NCBI RefSeq assembly: GCF_003339585.1
Contig: NZ_QPKF01000001.1
Coordinates: forward strand, 1,798,001-1,862,000
Source of the DNA: Exiguobacterium sp. RIT594
Lineage (GTDB): Bacteria; Bacillota; Bacilli; Exiguobacteriales; Exiguobacteriaceae
Direction of reading: 5' to 3'
Length of the DNA: 64,000 bases
Shown: in pieces, positions 39,583 to 51,360 of the stretch
Layout: the number at the start of each line of letters is the position of its first letter
Numbering within the stretch: the first letter of the stretch is position 1
Translations under genes and position numbers: made by a program
The notes under the pieces: generated by a model
Told to the model about the DNA's origin: nothing
What the model saw: the letters and a program-made list of their open reading frames with translations, nothing else
Database searches by the model: none

Positions 39583-41238
39583 TTATTCTGTGACGAGTGC
39601 GTGAGCCGCGTCCTCAATTTCGATTTCAAGTTCTTTTGTATATTCTGCTGTTTGTGCAGCTGTCCAGTTCAAGTGACGGGCCATCTCTTTGATGACTGCT
39701 TCTTTATGCTGGCGTGCCCAAGAAATATCGAAGAAGACGGCGCCGGTCCGACGGATGAAGAAGTCGATTGGACGTGCCACCATTTCGTGGTTGATTCCGT
39801 AATGAAGCTGCGCATAGACATCACGCGGTAATTCTGTTTCCGCCGCATCATACTCTGCCGCATATTCAAGAACGACCGGTATGTTCGAACCGTATCGTTT
39901 CGCAAGGAATAACACTTCTTCTGATGTTAATCCGTTTGCTGGTGCTTGTGATTTCAAGAACTTCGCGTACCCGGCTGCTCCTCCTACATGGCCACCTGAA
40001 ATCGGCATGTTTTTTGTCGCACATCGTGCATAGGCACGGTTTGTTTCTTGTTTTAATAATTTGGCGACAAGATCAACGACGTGCTCACCCATTTTACGGT
40101 AGCCTGTCAGTTTTCCGCCGGCAATCGTAATCAAACCGGATTCAGACTGCCATACTTCGTCTTTCCGCGAAATTTCAGACGGGTCTTTTCCTTGTTCATA
40201 AATCAATGGACGAACACCAGCCCAGCTTGATTCCACATCTTCGGCTGTCACTTTCACTTCAGGGAACATGTAATGAATTGCATCGAGAACATATTCCTGG
40301 TCTTCGACTGTAAATTTCGGATGTGATGTGTCTTTGTCAAAGAACGTATCCGTTGTTCCGACATACGCTTTTCCGTCACGTGGAATGGCAAAAATCATCC
40401 GGCCATCCGGTGTATCGAAATAGACGGCTTGTTTCAGCGGGAATTTTGACTGGTCGATGACGACGTGAACCCCTTTTGTCAAACGGAGTTGTTTGCCGAC
40501 TTTCGAACCGTCTTTTTCACGCAATTCATCGACCCAAGGGCCGGTTGCATTAACGACTTTTTTCGCACGAATTTCATGTACGTCTCCTGTCGCAAGATCC
40601 GTCACACGCATTCCGACGACTTTTCCGTTTTCATACAGAATTTCTTCCGCTTTCGTGTAGTTGACGACACGTGCTCCGTGAGCAACCGCTTCTTTCATGA
40701 CTTCGATCGTTAAACGGGCGTCATCTGTCCGGTACTCGACGTAGTAACCGCCGCCTTTTAGACCGTCTTGTTTTACAAGCGGTTCTTTTGCCAATGTTTC
40801 TTTGGCTGACAACATTGAACGCCATTCTGAACGTTTAACGCCTGCCAGGAAATCATAAACACGTAATCCGATTGACGTACTGAACGGTCCGAATGTACCG
40901 CCTTTATGCATCGGTAACAACATCCATTCCGGTGTCGTAACGTGTGGTCCGTTTTCATACACGATTGCCCGTTCTTTCCCGACTTCGGCAACCATTTGGA
41001 TTTCGAATTGTTTCAAATAACGTAAACCACCATGTACCAATTTCGTTGAACGACTTGACGTTCCCGCTGCAAAGTCTTGCATCTCAACGAGTCCAATCTT
41101 CATGCCACGTGACGCGGCATCGAGAGCGATCCCGGCTCCCGTGATTCCTCCACCTACGACAAGTAGATCAAGTTCTTCACGCGTTAATCGATTGTAGACC
41201 TCTGCACGGTTTTTGCTTGAAAATTGTTGGTTTGCCAT
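39583..41238 (-). CDS. glpD: Aerobic glycerol-3-phosphate dehydrogenase
   Basis: Membrane-associated FAD enzyme that oxidises glycerol-3-phosphate to DHAP and feeds electrons to quinone. The 551 residues begin with the dinucleotide motif [21 protein letters not shown] and include the GlpD hallmarks [15 protein letters not shown] and [28 protein letters not shown] is also present, with a C-terminal helical domain. GGAGG precedes ATG 41238. The leader carries a terminator hairpin (41264-41319). Upstream are glpK and glpF. In B. subtilis this leader is the target of GlpP antitermination, so the same is inferred here. Confidence 0.97.
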   Translation of the reverse strand: MANQQFSSKNRAEVYNRLTREELDLLVVGGGITGAGIALDAASRGMKIGLVEMQDFAAGTSSRSTKLVHGGLRYLKQFEIQMVAEVGKERAIVYENGPHVTTPEWMLLPMHKGGTFGPFSTSIGLRVYDFLAGVKRSEWRSMLSAKETLAKEPLVKQDGLKGGGYYVEYRTDDARLTIEVMKEAVAHGARVVNYTKAEEILYENGKVVGMRVTDLATGDVHEIRAKKVVNATGPWVDELREKDGSKVGKQLRLTKGVHVVIDQSKFPLKQAVYFDTPDGRMIFAIPRDGKAYVGTTDTFFDKDTSHPKFTVEDQEYVLDAIHYMFPEVKVTAEDVESSWAGVRPLIYEQGKDPSEISRKDEVWQSESGLITIAGGKLTGYRKMGEHVVDLVAKLLKQETNRAYARCATKNMPISGGHVGGAAGYAKFLKSQAPANGLTSEEVLFLAKRYGSNIPVVLEYAAEYDAAETELPRDVYAQLHYGINHEMVARPIDFFIRRTGAVFFDISWARQHKEAVIKEMARHLNWTAAQTAEYTKELEIEIEDAAHALVTE

Positions 41239-41263
41239 GAATAGTTCCTCCTGTATAGGTTCG

Positions 41264-41319
41264 AAAAAAAAGAGACCACAACAAACAGACTGACGGTGTC
41301 AACTGTTGCTGTGGTCTCT
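41264..41319 (-). terminator. Leader terminator between glpK and glpD, probable GlpP antitermination site
   Basis: AGAGACCACA(g)CAACAG..CTGTTTGTTGTGGTCTCT stem with eight T leftward. Its placement 25 bp before glpD rather than after an operon end fits a conditional terminator. Confidence 0.75.
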
Positions 41320-41371
41320 CCATATTCTCCGACCGGTTTATTAACTTGTACCTAATATAACATATGTCACA

Positions 41372-43721
<2,350 letters not shown>

Positions 43722-43755
43722 ATGTGTTTCCCCCTTTGTATGTGAAAAAAGCAAC

Positions 43756-43818
43756 AAAAAAAGAGATTCGCGCCTCGGCTTTTTGAATGTTCTCAAAAAG
43801 CGTGAAAGCGTGAATCTC
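43756..43818 (-). terminator. glpF leader terminator, probable GlpP antitermination target
   Basis: A long nested stem (outer GAGATTC/GAATCTC, inner CTTTTTG/CAAAAAG) ends in seven T just before the glpF SD. In B. subtilis GlpP with glycerol-3-phosphate prevents termination at such a site. Confidence 0.78.
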
Positions 43819-43852
43819 CGATTTCTCCGTCACTTCGTATCAACTTGTTTTC

Positions 43853-43881
43853 ACTATAACAATCGATGAAAACGCTGTCAA
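43853..43881 (-). promoter_or_regulatory. glpF promoter with cre box in the -35/spacer region
   Basis: -35 TTGACA (43876-43881), 17-bp spacer, -10 TATAGT (43853-43858). TGAAAACGCTGTCA (43867-43880) is a perfect cre overlapping the -35, so CcpA would block polymerase directly. Confidence 0.85.
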
Positions 43882-43900
43882 ACGATTTACGTGATCTTTA

Positions 43901-43914
43901 TCATAGCGTTTTCA
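43901..43914. promoter_or_regulatory. Second cre-like site at the glpP end
   Basis: TGAAAACGCTATGA (minus strand) has one mismatch to cre and lies 20 bp from the perfect box. It overlaps the glpP stop codon. It could act as an auxiliary operator. Confidence 0.5.
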
Positions 43915-44475
43915 TTTGTTTGGTTCAAAGTATTTCCATAACTCTTTATTGGATGTCGTAATACTCGATGCTCCAGCCGCGATTGCCTGTTCTACTTCCT
44001 CAACGGTATCAATCAATCCACCCGCGAATACCAGTTTGCCGGTTTTTCGTTTGACCTCTTCGATATACTTCGGCATCAATCCCGGTAATACTTCGATATA
44101 ATCAGGTTGCGTCCGCTCCATAAGATGATAACTTTTTTCAAGTGAACTCGAATCAAGTAAAAACATCCGTTGCATCGTCTTGACCTTTTTTTGACGGGCT
44201 TTTAAGATGACGCTCGCTTTTGTCGAAATGACCCCATACGGCTTTAATTCCTGGCAGACATATTCGGTCGCAAATTCATCGTTTTTTAATCCTTGGACTA
44301 AATCCATATGCAAAAACATTTTTTTATCATACCGGTGTGCCAATTCATAGACGGCCTTTAAACGCGAGACATGCATCTCGAGTAGTACACCGTACTCATA
44401 AGGACTTTTCAACATTTTTTCAAAGTCTTCCAACTTTCTGACAGACGGTAGAATCTTTTGACCAAAGTACGTCAT
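43912..44475 (-). CDS. glpP: Glycerol operon antiterminator GlpP
   Basis: RNA-binding antiterminator of 187 residues with the GlpP TIM-barrel-like fold. The sequence matches the family: ILPSVRKLEDFEKMLKSPYEYGVLLEMHVSRL, MFLHMDLVQGLKNDEFATEYVC, GVISTKASVILKARQKKVKTMQRMFLLDS, PDYIEVLPGLMPKYI, GKLVFAGGLID and GASSITTSNKELW. The last segments resemble a phosphate-binding barrel that senses glycerol-3-phosphate. GAGGAC precedes ATG 44475. It lies directly upstream of glpF on the same strand. Two leader terminators (glpF, glpD) are its likely targets. Confidence 0.95.
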   Translation of the reverse strand: MTYFGQKILPSVRKLEDFEKMLKSPYEYGVLLEMHVSRLKAVYELAHRYDKKMFLHMDLVQGLKNDEFATEYVCQELKPYGVISTKASVILKARQKKVKTMQRMFLLDSSSLEKSYHLMERTQPDYIEVLPGLMPKYIEEVKRKTGKLVFAGGLIDTVEEVEQAIAAGASSITTSNKELWKYFEPNK

Positions 44476-44606
44476 ATAGCGTCCTCATTTCTTTGATTTG
44501 TTCTTAGTATGTCGTCTCCGCAATGTTTTCCGCAATCCTCTTTTTATGAAAACAAATGAAAAGAACGATTAAATTAGGGTATAGCTTAACGATACTGATT
44601 TGAAAT

Positions 44607-44649
44607 GGAGGTGAGAAGCATAGGGAGAAGCTTTTCCCCTGTGCCTCGC
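44607..44649 (+). promoter_or_regulatory. Distant extended SD and hairpin upstream of the YczE-type gene
   Basis: GGAGGTGAG (44607-44615) is 35 nt from ATG 44650 and 25 nt from the in-frame GTG 44641. GGGAGA-AGCT-TTTCCC (44623-44638, one G-T pair) folds in between. It is a weaker parallel to the addB and 31.5-kb leaders. Confidence 0.4.
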
Positions 44650-45276
44650 ATGAGTCAACAAAAAAGAATCATCATTTATTTATTTTCCATCCTTATCAAC
44701 GCCCTCGGCAACAGCTTCATGGTCACGGCCGCTATCGGGAGCGCCCCGTGGACATCTGCCAGTGAAGCGTTAGCCCGAATTTCGCCGTTGACCGTCGGAC
44801 TCGCCATCGTCGTCCTGCATATTTTTGCGCTGATCAGTGCTTTACTCCTGGGCAGCCGTTTCAGTTGGTGGACGATTTTACTTAGTTTTTCCCTTGTCGT
44901 CCTGTTCGGGACAGCGATTGATTTCTTTTTATCGATTCACCAGCTCCTCTATACACCGGTCGCCTTGTGGGCGCGTATTTTGTATATGATCATCGGGATG
45001 CCGCTGATTTCGCTGGGACTTGCCCTGTATCTGCAAATCGGTTTCGTCCTGATGCCGCCCGATTACTTGATGAAGTCGTTGATCAGCCGATTCAATAGTA
45101 CTTCGATTGGTGCAACGGTCAGCTTGGCAATTCCTTTTTTGATTGCCAGCATCTTGTCGTTCGTCGAACACGAATTGATCGGGATCGGTGTCGGAACGTT
45201 CGTCTTTCTGGTGTTAAATGGTCCCCTGATTGAATTTTTCCAAAAGACATTTCCAATCACCCGTCGTGTTACCTGA
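44650..45276 (+). CDS. YczE/YitT-type integral membrane protein
   Basis: Membrane protein of about 208 residues with five to six hydrophobic helices. The N-terminal half carries GNSFMVTAAIGSAPWTSASEALA, closely like YczE-family proteins, and SIGATVSLAIPFLIAS later. The family function is not known. YczE affects lipopeptide production in Bacillus. I place the start at ATG 44650 (MSQQKRI). GTG 44641 is the alternative, and the earlier ATG 44605 lies in the SD. The nearest good SD is far upstream behind a hairpin. It ends at a bidirectional terminator shared with the ABC permease. Confidence 0.82.
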   Translation: MSQQKRIIIYLFSILINALGNSFMVTAAIGSAPWTSASEALARISPLTVGLAIVVLHIFALISALLLGSRFSWWTILLSFSLVVLFGTAIDFFLSIHQLLYTPVALWARILYMIIGMPLISLGLALYLQIGFVLMPPDYLMKSLISRFNSTSIGATVSLAIPFLIASILSFVEHELIGIGVGTFVFLVLNGPLIEFFQKTFPITRRVT

Positions 45277-45281
45277 CGAAG

Positions 45282-45329
45282 AAAATCCTGTCCGCGCTGT
45301 GAATGTCACAGTGGAGACAGGATTTTTTT
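45282..45329. terminator. Bidirectional terminator
   Basis: AAAATCCTGTC / GACAGGATTTT with an inner TGTGA/TCACA. T-runs on both sides serve the YczE-type gene and the ABC permease. Confidence 0.88.
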
Positions 45330-45333
45330 AGAT

Positions 45334-46077
45334 TTAAAGATATGATTTTTTTTGGAAAATCAGGATTGATCCGCCGAATAACACCAAGATGTGCGCCAGA
45401 ACGAAGATGACAGAAAACGTCAATGTCGTTCCCATCGGTTCTGCCGTTCCGTATGTCAAGGCGCCTTTGAAGTACATCGACCAGTCCAAATGCATCAAAA
45501 CAATCCATTTCGCGATTTCCGGTTTGAAGGCGAGTAACACATTCCCGACAATCGACGTAAAGAACTGGGCGAGCACGGTAAAGCCGATAATCATTCCGAC
45601 AGAGCGGAAGACAAGTGAGAAGAATAACGTCATGAAAATTGTAAAAACCGGACTAACGAGCGACAACACTGTATCACGCCACTGGATGCTGTCACCGGCT
45701 TCAGAAAAGGCAAACGAAGCAGCATACGTAATGACCGCGATGAAGATGAATTGTCCAAGCATGACTAAAATTGAGAACAACAGTTTTGAAAAATAAATCA
45801 TCATCCGCGAATATGGACTCATCAATAAGTGTTTCATCGTATCGTAGCGGACTTCATTCCCGACGGTTTCCGCCGTGAAGACAATCGTAATGATACCAAG
45901 CAGGCCGAATAAAATCGTCGAAACCAACGTATAATAATCACTGCGGGTCATGTCAAAATCATTCATTTTCGCGATAATGACAAGTCCGACGACGATAACG
46001 ACGTATAGAGCTAAGACGATTTTTGATTTTTTCATCGTCCACCATTTCATCCATTCATTTTGTATGAGCGAAAGCAT
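45334..46077 (-). CDS. ABC-2-type transporter permease
   Basis: Membrane subunit of an ABC exporter, 247 residues with six hydrophobic helices. The N-terminal IQNEWMKWWTMKKSKIVLALYVVIVVGLVII and FTAETVGNEVRYDTMKHLLMSPYSR (the E-x-R(K)-x-T-x(9)-R coupling region) are typical of ABC-2 permeases for drugs, lantibiotics or bacitracin. The start at ATG 46077 has GAGGGGG 7 nt upstream. It overlaps the ATPase gene by 23 bp, so they form one transporter. The substrate is unknown, and no peptide gene or two-component pair is adjacent. Confidence 0.88.
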   Translation of the reverse strand: MLSLIQNEWMKWWTMKKSKIVLALYVVIVVGLVIIAKMNDFDMTRSDYYTLVSTILFGLLGIITIVFTAETVGNEVRYDTMKHLLMSPYSRMMIYFSKLLFSILVMLGQFIFIAVITYAASFAFSEAGDSIQWRDTVLSLVSPVFTIFMTLFFSLVFRSVGMIIGFTVLAQFFTSIVGNVLLAFKPEIAKWIVLMHLDWSMYFKGALTYGTAEPMGTTLTFSVIFVLAHILVLFGGSILIFQKKSYL

Positions 46078-46972
46078 GTGAATCCCCCTCTTTTTTCGTA
46101 ACTTGCAAGAATTGTTCTTCCAGTGTCATCCGTTTCACAATCAGTTCGTGTAAATCGGCAATCGGTACGATCAATCGAGCGATGGCCGGCGTCTCACTTT
46201 CAGGTGCCGTGATAATGATGTGGTCGTTCAAGCGTTCTGCCGGATAGTTGGCAATCCGTAACGCTTCAATGACGTCGCGTACATTATTTTCCGGAACACG
46301 AATCATGATTTTGGCTCCTGTCTCATTTCGGACAGACTCGACCGATTTGATGACACCTTGGTCGATGATCGCATACCGGTCACTGATTTGTTCCATCTCA
46401 CCTAACATATGGCTGGAAATCAAAATCGCGATATCCTGCTCGCGTGCCATTGCCCGGAGATATTCGCGCAGTTCGGCAATCCCGGCCGGATCCAGTCCAT
46501 TCGTCGGTTCATCCAAAATCAAAACCCGCGGATTATGTAACAAGGCCCGGGCAATTCCAAGACGTTGCTTCATCCCGAGTGAATATTCACCGACTTTTTT
46601 CGACAGTTTTCCTTCAAGACCGACAAGTTTCGCTAATGCCTCATAATCCACCTGGGTCAGACCAGGAATCAGATTCTTGGCATGAACAAGATTTTGCTTT
46701 CCCGTCATGTATGTGTAAAATGCCGGATTTTCGACGATAGCACCGATTTGTGTCAATGCTTTCGAGCGTTCATGGACGACGTCAAAACCGTTGACGGTGA
46801 CTGTCCCCTCATCCTGTTCCATTAGTCCTGTAATGATTCGGATGGTCGTTGTTTTCCCTGCCCCGTTTGGTCCAAGAAATCCAAATACTTCTCCCGGTGC
46901 TACTTCAAAGCTGACATCCTTTAAAATCTGTTCTTTGCCTAAACGTTTTGATACGTGTTCGATTTTCAGCAT
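46055..46972 (-). CDS. ABC transporter ATP-binding protein
   Basis: ATPase of 305 residues pairing with the permease just downstream. Walker A is GPNGAGKTTTIRII, the signature is YSLGMKQRLGIARALL, Walker B is VLILDEPTNGLD and the H-loop is ISSHMLGEM. About 80 C-terminal residues beyond the nucleotide-binding fold are typical of BcrA-type exporters for bacitracin/lantibiotic resistance. AGAGGAGG precedes ATG 46972. Its drug substrate cannot be deduced. Confidence 0.93.
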   Translation of the reverse strand: MLKIEHVSKRLGKEQILKDVSFEVAPGEVFGFLGPNGAGKTTTIRIITGLMEQDEGTVTVNGFDVVHERSKALTQIGAIVENPAFYTYMTGKQNLVHAKNLIPGLTQVDYEALAKLVGLEGKLSKKVGEYSLGMKQRLGIARALLHNPRVLILDEPTNGLDPAGIAELREYLRAMAREQDIAILISSHMLGEMEQISDRYAIIDQGVIKSVESVRNETGAKIMIRVPENNVRDVIEALRIANYPAERLNDHIIITAPESETPAIARLIVPIADLHELIVKRMTLEEQFLQVTKKEGDSHAFAHTK

Positions 46973-47120
46973 CTTATTTCCTCCTCTTGCTGTTCTTCTT
47001 ACTTCAGTGTACGTGATTCAACGTAAAAAAGTTCCTATCCTTACAATTATGTAATCCATTTCCAATTAAAAATCGTATACTAAAAGATATTCACTACTCT
47101 CTTTAACTGGAGGAATCCGG

Positions 47121-47606
47121 ATGCCACTTCGATTCGTTCCTGTGACAAAAAAAGATTTTCCAACCATTCAATCCATCTATGCTGAAAACCCGCACTATGT
47201 TCAACTGGAAGGTCGATTACTTCCTTTATCAGAACACGAATTAGAAGCAGAATTTTTAAATCCCGATACGATTAGCCTCCTTTGTCTTGACGGGGAAGAT
47301 ATACTTGCCCTCATCGATTATTTACCGGAACACCCAACCGATCACTCCACCTGGATCGGTTTGTTTTTAATACCTGGAAGACTGCACCGGCAGGGTATCG
47401 GTTCGATGATTTATCGGATTTTTCACGAACACCATCTACAGGATTGTCCTGTCATTCGTCTAGCCGTCCTACCTGCAAATATATCAGGACATCGCTTTTG
47501 GGAACATCTCGGTTTCCGCTTCGAACGATATGGAAAATCCAATCACAATCAACCCGTCGAAGTTTTCATCAAAATGAAATCATCCGATGATCATATGCTA
47601 AAATAA
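47121..47606 (+). CDS. GNAT-family N-acetyltransferase
   Basis: Acetyltransferase fold of 161 residues. The acetyl-CoA pyrophosphate loop (R-x2-x-G-x-G/A) is at GRLHRQGIGSMIYR. The preceding strand WIGLFLIPG and following LAVLPANISGHRFWEHLGFRFERYG complete motifs A and B. GGAGG lies 7 nt before ATG 47121. The substrate is unknown. It is followed 44 bp later by a diguanylate cyclase gene on the same strand, without a clear terminator. Confidence 0.88.
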   Translation: MPLRFVPVTKKDFPTIQSIYAENPHYVQLEGRLLPLSEHELEAEFLNPDTISLLCLDGEDILALIDYLPEHPTDHSTWIGLFLIPGRLHRQGIGSMIYRIFHEHHLQDCPVIRLAVLPANISGHRFWEHLGFRFERYGKSNHNQPVEVFIKMKSSDDHMLK

Positions 47607-47650
47607 TGAGAAGAATCCTGTTTATCTCATTAATGGAATTGGAGTTTATT

Positions 47651-49249
47651 ATGAAAACATTTTCTATCCGTTTTGATGTTTTACTCGCCTTATTGATTGC
47701 CGGTCTTTTTTTCGTCATGACACTTTCCTTGACGTTTTTAATCAGCAATCGTGCAACAGACCGTCTGCAGGATGAGGTAGGAACGACTTTGTCTGCCACT
47801 GCCTATCAGTTATCCGATAAACTGGATCACTATATGTGGTCCCGTACTGCTGAAGTGAATGTCTTACGGACGTTACCGACGATTCGTGACGAACAAAATC
47901 CGGCTGAAACACGCAATACGCTTGAACAGTTGCAACAACAAATCCCTGACTTCTCATGGATTGGCGTCATGGATCCGGATGGACAAGTCGTTGCGTCGAC
48001 AGGGAAAATTCTAGAAGGTCAGTCAATCAAAGCGCGTCCTGTCTTTCAAGAAGCACAAAAAAAACCGTTTATCGGAGATGTACATGATGCTGTTTTACTG
48101 GCTAAACTACTTCCCAACCCGAGCGGCGAACCGTTACAGTTCGTCGATATCAGCACACCGTTATTTATAAACGGAAAAATGAGTGGTGTCCTCGCCGCAC
48201 ATCTCAGTTTTGAATGGGCGAAGGAAATCGAACAAAGCTTCCAAAGTTCCACCGCACAGATTAAAGATGTCGAATTCTTCATTGTCAGTAAACAAAACCG
48301 GACGGTCCTTCTCGGTCCGAAGCAGTGGCGCGGAAAAAACTTACCGTCTGCCTGGTTGACCGGAAATCAAAAAGGATACCGGATTTCCGATTGGGAAAAA
48401 GGGCAGGAATACTTAACCGGTGTCGCCAAAAGTAAAGGCTATAAAAACTACGACGGTCTCGGCTGGACCGTTCTCGTCCGCCAACCGAGTCAAGTTGCCT
48501 TTTCAGATGCAAGCACTCTGAGAAATTACATCTTGATTGCCGGATTGATCGCTTCTCTGCTGACTGCCATCATCGGTTGGTTCGTAGCCCGGTTGTTGAC
48601 TCGCCCCCTAAAGAAAATCACGCAGGCAGCAGAAGCCATGCAACACGATCGGTCAAAATCGATTCCGTCACATACCGGGATTCGTGAGATAGAAGTACTG
48701 TCCTTCGCGTTACGCGAACTGACGACGAAATTGACCCATACCGAACAAGAACGAACGACCTACGAGTCACTTGCCCTTCATGACGCTTTGACCGGGCTGC
48801 CGAACCGGAATGGTTTATCTGATTATCTGGATGAACTGTCTCTCAAAACTCATGATCAGATTTACCTGTATCTCGATTTAGACGGATTCAAAGCGATTAA
48901 CGATCAATACGGGCATGCGATGGGCGATTTATTATTGATTGAAGTTGCGGATCGTCTTCAAAAATCCTTACGCTATGAAGGGATTACGGCACGGCTTGGC
49001 GGTGATGAATTTTTAATCATCCTCAACGAACCAATTTCGACGGAGGAAATCGACCGGTACGGAAAAGATATCATCCACACGCTTTCTTACCCGTATCTTT
49101 TGAATCAACAGACTTTATTTATTGGAGCGAGTATCGGAGTCGCCATTCGTTCGACAGAAGAATCGATCGAACAGGTCATTCACCGTGCAGATCTTGCTTT
49201 GTATGATTCCAAACACCGAGGCAAAGGATGCTTGACCTTCCATCATTAA
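47651..49249 (+). CDS. Membrane diguanylate cyclase (dCache-HAMP-GGDEF)
   Basis: Makes cyclic di-GMP in response to an external cue. The 532 residues comprise a membrane helix (about 8-33), an extracellular double-Cache-like domain (about 40-290), and a second helix (about 295-315). A HAMP segment (RLLTRPLKKITQAAEAMQHD) follows, then a GGDEF domain from about 370. The active site is RLGGDEFLIIL, with no RxxD inhibitory site in the expected position. LALHDALTGLPNRNGL begins the domain. The start at ATG 47651 follows GGAG by 6 nt. The earlier ATG 47606 lacks an SD. No EAL domain is present. Confidence 0.92.
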   Translation: MKTFSIRFDVLLALLIAGLFFVMTLSLTFLISNRATDRLQDEVGTTLSATAYQLSDKLDHYMWSRTAEVNVLRTLPTIRDEQNPAETRNTLEQLQQQIPDFSWIGVMDPDGQVVASTGKILEGQSIKARPVFQEAQKKPFIGDVHDAVLLAKLLPNPSGEPLQFVDISTPLFINGKMSGVLAAHLSFEWAKEIEQSFQSSTAQIKDVEFFIVSKQNRTVLLGPKQWRGKNLPSAWLTGNQKGYRISDWEKGQEYLTGVAKSKGYKNYDGLGWTVLVRQPSQVAFSDASTLRNYILIAGLIASLLTAIIGWFVARLLTRPLKKITQAAEAMQHDRSKSIPSHTGIREIEVLSFALRELTTKLTHTEQERTTYESLALHDALTGLPNRNGLSDYLDELSLKTHDQIYLYLDLDGFKAINDQYGHAMGDLLLIEVADRLQKSLRYEGITARLGGDEFLIILNEPISTEEIDRYGKDIIHTLSYPYLLNQQTLFIGASIGVAIRSTEESIEQVIHRADLALYDSKHRGKGCLTFHH

Positions 49250-49272
49250 GAGGCGTCATTGACAAGATCACC

Positions 49273-49304
49273 GCTTCTTCGTAATGTGAACGCATAGAAG
49301 AAGC
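49273..49304. other. Inverted repeat upstream of sacA
   Basis: GCTTCTTC..GAAGAAGC with a 16-nt spacer and no T-run. It lies between the cyclase stop and the sacA start. It may be a leader structure or a regulator site. Confidence 0.35.
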
Positions 49305-49338
49305 AATCCCCAACTACTTACAACAAGGAGCTGACAGC

Positions 49339-50799
49339 ATGAATCAGTGGACACGCGAAGCACGCTATCGCCCGCTTTCCGATCTTGCACCGGAAGTGTA
49401 TCAACTCATGAAAGAAGAAGTACGCAACTCACCTTGGCGGTTTTCTTTCCACATTCAACCCCCAACCGGTTTGTTGAACGATCCGAACGGATTTGTTTAT
49501 CACAATGGAACGTATCATCTTTTTTACCAATGGTTCCCGCTCGGCCCCGTTCATGGATTGAAATACTGGTACCACATGACTTCAAAGGATTTAGTGCACT
49601 GGTTTGATGAGGGAGCAGCCCTTATTCCAAACGATGATCCTGATTCACACGGGGCTTACTCCGGAAGTGGTTTCATTAAAAACGATCAGGTCCATATCAT
49701 GTATACAGGAAACAAACGGGATGCAGATTGGAAGCGCCACACGAGTCAAATCGTCGGCCACCTTCGTTCGGACGGCCGGATTGACAAGCATCTGCCTCCT
49801 GCCATTCCAACCGTTCCAAACGGCTATACCGAGCATTTCCGTGATCCTAAAGTGTTTCAGCATCATGGTACATGGTATTGCATCATTGGGGCTCAACGTG
49901 ACGATTTGACCGGCTGTACAGTCATGTATCAATCCGAAGATGCGGAAAGCTGGACCTTGATGGGCGAACTCGTCACCCGTTACGATCAATTCGGTTACAT
50001 GTGGGAATGTCCTGATTATTTTGAACTGGATGGAAAAGGATTATTACTGTTCAGTCCGCAAGGGATTGCTCCCGAAGGAGATCGTTACCAAAACATCTTC
50101 CAGTCGGGATATTTGATGGGACAACCACTCGCCCTTCCCGAGCTTGCTTTCCAACATGAAGATTTTGTGGAACTTGATTTCGGATTTGATTTTTATGCTC
50201 CCCAGACGACACTTGCAGCAGACGGACGCCGGATTCTTGTCGGCTGGATGGGTTTACCTGACATCTCGTATCCAAGCGACCGTTATAACTGGGCACACGG
50301 TTTGACGTTGCCGCGAGAACTGACACTTGAAAATCAGCAGTTGCGTCAAAAACCCGTTCAGGAACTGATATCACTCCGTAAAGAAACGTTGTACGAACAG
50401 GAACTGGAGTTGGTCCGTGAAGTCCTGCCTGCACAAGCAGAAATTTTCGAGCTTGAGTTGTCCCAGTTGCAACTTTCTTCCGACCAATTGGAAGTGAAGC
50501 TTCGTGTCAGCGAGCAGGAAGAAACCGTTCTTCGATACGATCAACAAACGAATCGATTTACCATTGACCGCGGACAATCAGGGGCAGAAGTGCCGGCCCT
50601 CGAATATGGTACGACTCGTTCCGTTATATTGACTGAATCGCTGCACACATTACGGGTCTTCGTCGATCGTTCGTCAATCGAAGTATTTCTAAATGACGGA
50701 GAAGCTGTTGCTTCCGCCCGGATTTTCCCGAAAACGACGAGCCAGGGCATCGTTCTGACAGGTGATGCGACGGCTCAATTAGCTATTTACAGCCTGTAA
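49339..50799 (+). CDS. sacA: Sucrose-6-phosphate hydrolase (GH32 beta-fructofuranosidase)
   Basis: Cytoplasmic invertase-type enzyme of 486 residues that splits sucrose-6-phosphate or sucrose. The GH32 triad is readable: nucleophile Asp in GLLNDPNGFVYH (about residue 48), stabiliser in EHFRDPKVF (about 165), and acid/base Glu in GYMWECPDYF (about 222). A C-terminal beta-sandwich (RVFVDRSSIEVFLNDGEAVASAR) follows. There is no signal peptide. AAGGAG lies 8 nt before ATG 49339. No sucrose PTS gene or SacT-type antiterminator is adjacent, so the transporter must be elsewhere. It ends at a bidirectional terminator. Confidence 0.94.
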   Translation: MNQWTREARYRPLSDLAPEVYQLMKEEVRNSPWRFSFHIQPPTGLLNDPNGFVYHNGTYHLFYQWFPLGPVHGLKYWYHMTSKDLVHWFDEGAALIPNDDPDSHGAYSGSGFIKNDQVHIMYTGNKRDADWKRHTSQIVGHLRSDGRIDKHLPPAIPTVPNGYTEHFRDPKVFQHHGTWYCIIGAQRDDLTGCTVMYQSEDAESWTLMGELVTRYDQFGYMWECPDYFELDGKGLLLFSPQGIAPEGDRYQNIFQSGYLMGQPLALPELAFQHEDFVELDFGFDFYAPQTTLAADGRRILVGWMGLPDISYPSDRYNWAHGLTLPRELTLENQQLRQKPVQELISLRKETLYEQELELVREVLPAQAEIFELELSQLQLSSDQLEVKLRVSEQEETVLRYDQQTNRFTIDRGQSGAEVPALEYGTTRSVILTESLHTLRVFVDRSSIEVFLNDGEAVASARIFPKTTSQGIVLTGDATAQLAIYSL

Positions 50800-50825
50800 G
50801 CCATTCATGATTATCTTCCCAACAA

Positions 50826-50866
50826 AAAAGCACATTCCTCACAGATCAGCTGAGGAATGTGCTTTT
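50826..50866. terminator. Bidirectional terminator
   Basis: Perfect 16-bp arms AAAAGCACATTCCTCA / TGAGGAATGTGCTTTT lie between sacA and the opposing acetyltransferase gene. The last base overlaps the latter's stop. Confidence 0.9.
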
Positions 50867-51360
50867 CATTGAGGAGCTGTTTCTTTTTGAAGATCAAAGG
50901 CTAATATGTGTTGTTCGCCAATCGGGCCCATGACAGATTGTAACGTATCCACATAACCTGTTTTGAAGTACAAGGATTTTGCTGCGATATTCTTTTTATT
51001 GACCGCTAACGTAATTGCTGTCACTTCCGGAAAATGCTCATTCACGAATGCCGGTAATTGCATCATTGCTTCTTTGGCATATCCTTGTTGCTGATGTCGT
51101 GCATCGATTGAAAAAGCCCGTAACAGGACACTGCGTTCATCTGTCCGGTGTGTTTTCGGTGGATTTAAGTGCAGGATGAAGAATCCGACGACTTCCTTTT
51201 CTTTTTTAATGACGACAGGAAACTTATCTGGATTGTTTAACGCTTCCGATACGACCTCGGTCGGAAATGTCGTAAATTGGATTTGTTCTTCCGGAAGAAT
51301 AAACGCATCACATTGTTCATAATGTTCGTTCGTATACATAAACAGCTTTACTTGAGACAT
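50866..51360 (-). CDS. GNAT-family N-acetyltransferase
   Basis: Acetyltransferase of 164 residues. Motif A reads FSIDARHQQQGYAKEAM, with the Q-x-x-G-Y-A loop that binds the acetyl-CoA pyrophosphate. ITLAVNKKNIAAKSLYFKTGYV is motif B. The N-terminal domain has the usual beta-alpha pattern. ATG 51360 has GGCGG upstream. A slightly longer frame to 51378 is possible. The substrate is unknown. It stands alone between terminator and divergent helicase gene. Confidence 0.87.
   Translation of the reverse strand: MSQVKLFMYTNEHYEQCDAFILPEEQIQFTTFPTEVVSEALNNPDKFPVVIKKEKEVVGFFILHLNPPKTHRTDERSVLLRAFSIDARHQQQGYAKEAMMQLPAFVNEHFPEVTAITLAVNKKNIAAKSLYFKTGYVDTLQSVMGPIGEQHILAFDLQKETAPQ

Noticed and set aside
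43722-43796. N-terminal extension of GlpF to 43796
   Set aside because: The extra codons coincide with the leader terminator stem, lack an SD, and are not part of the MIP family N-terminus.
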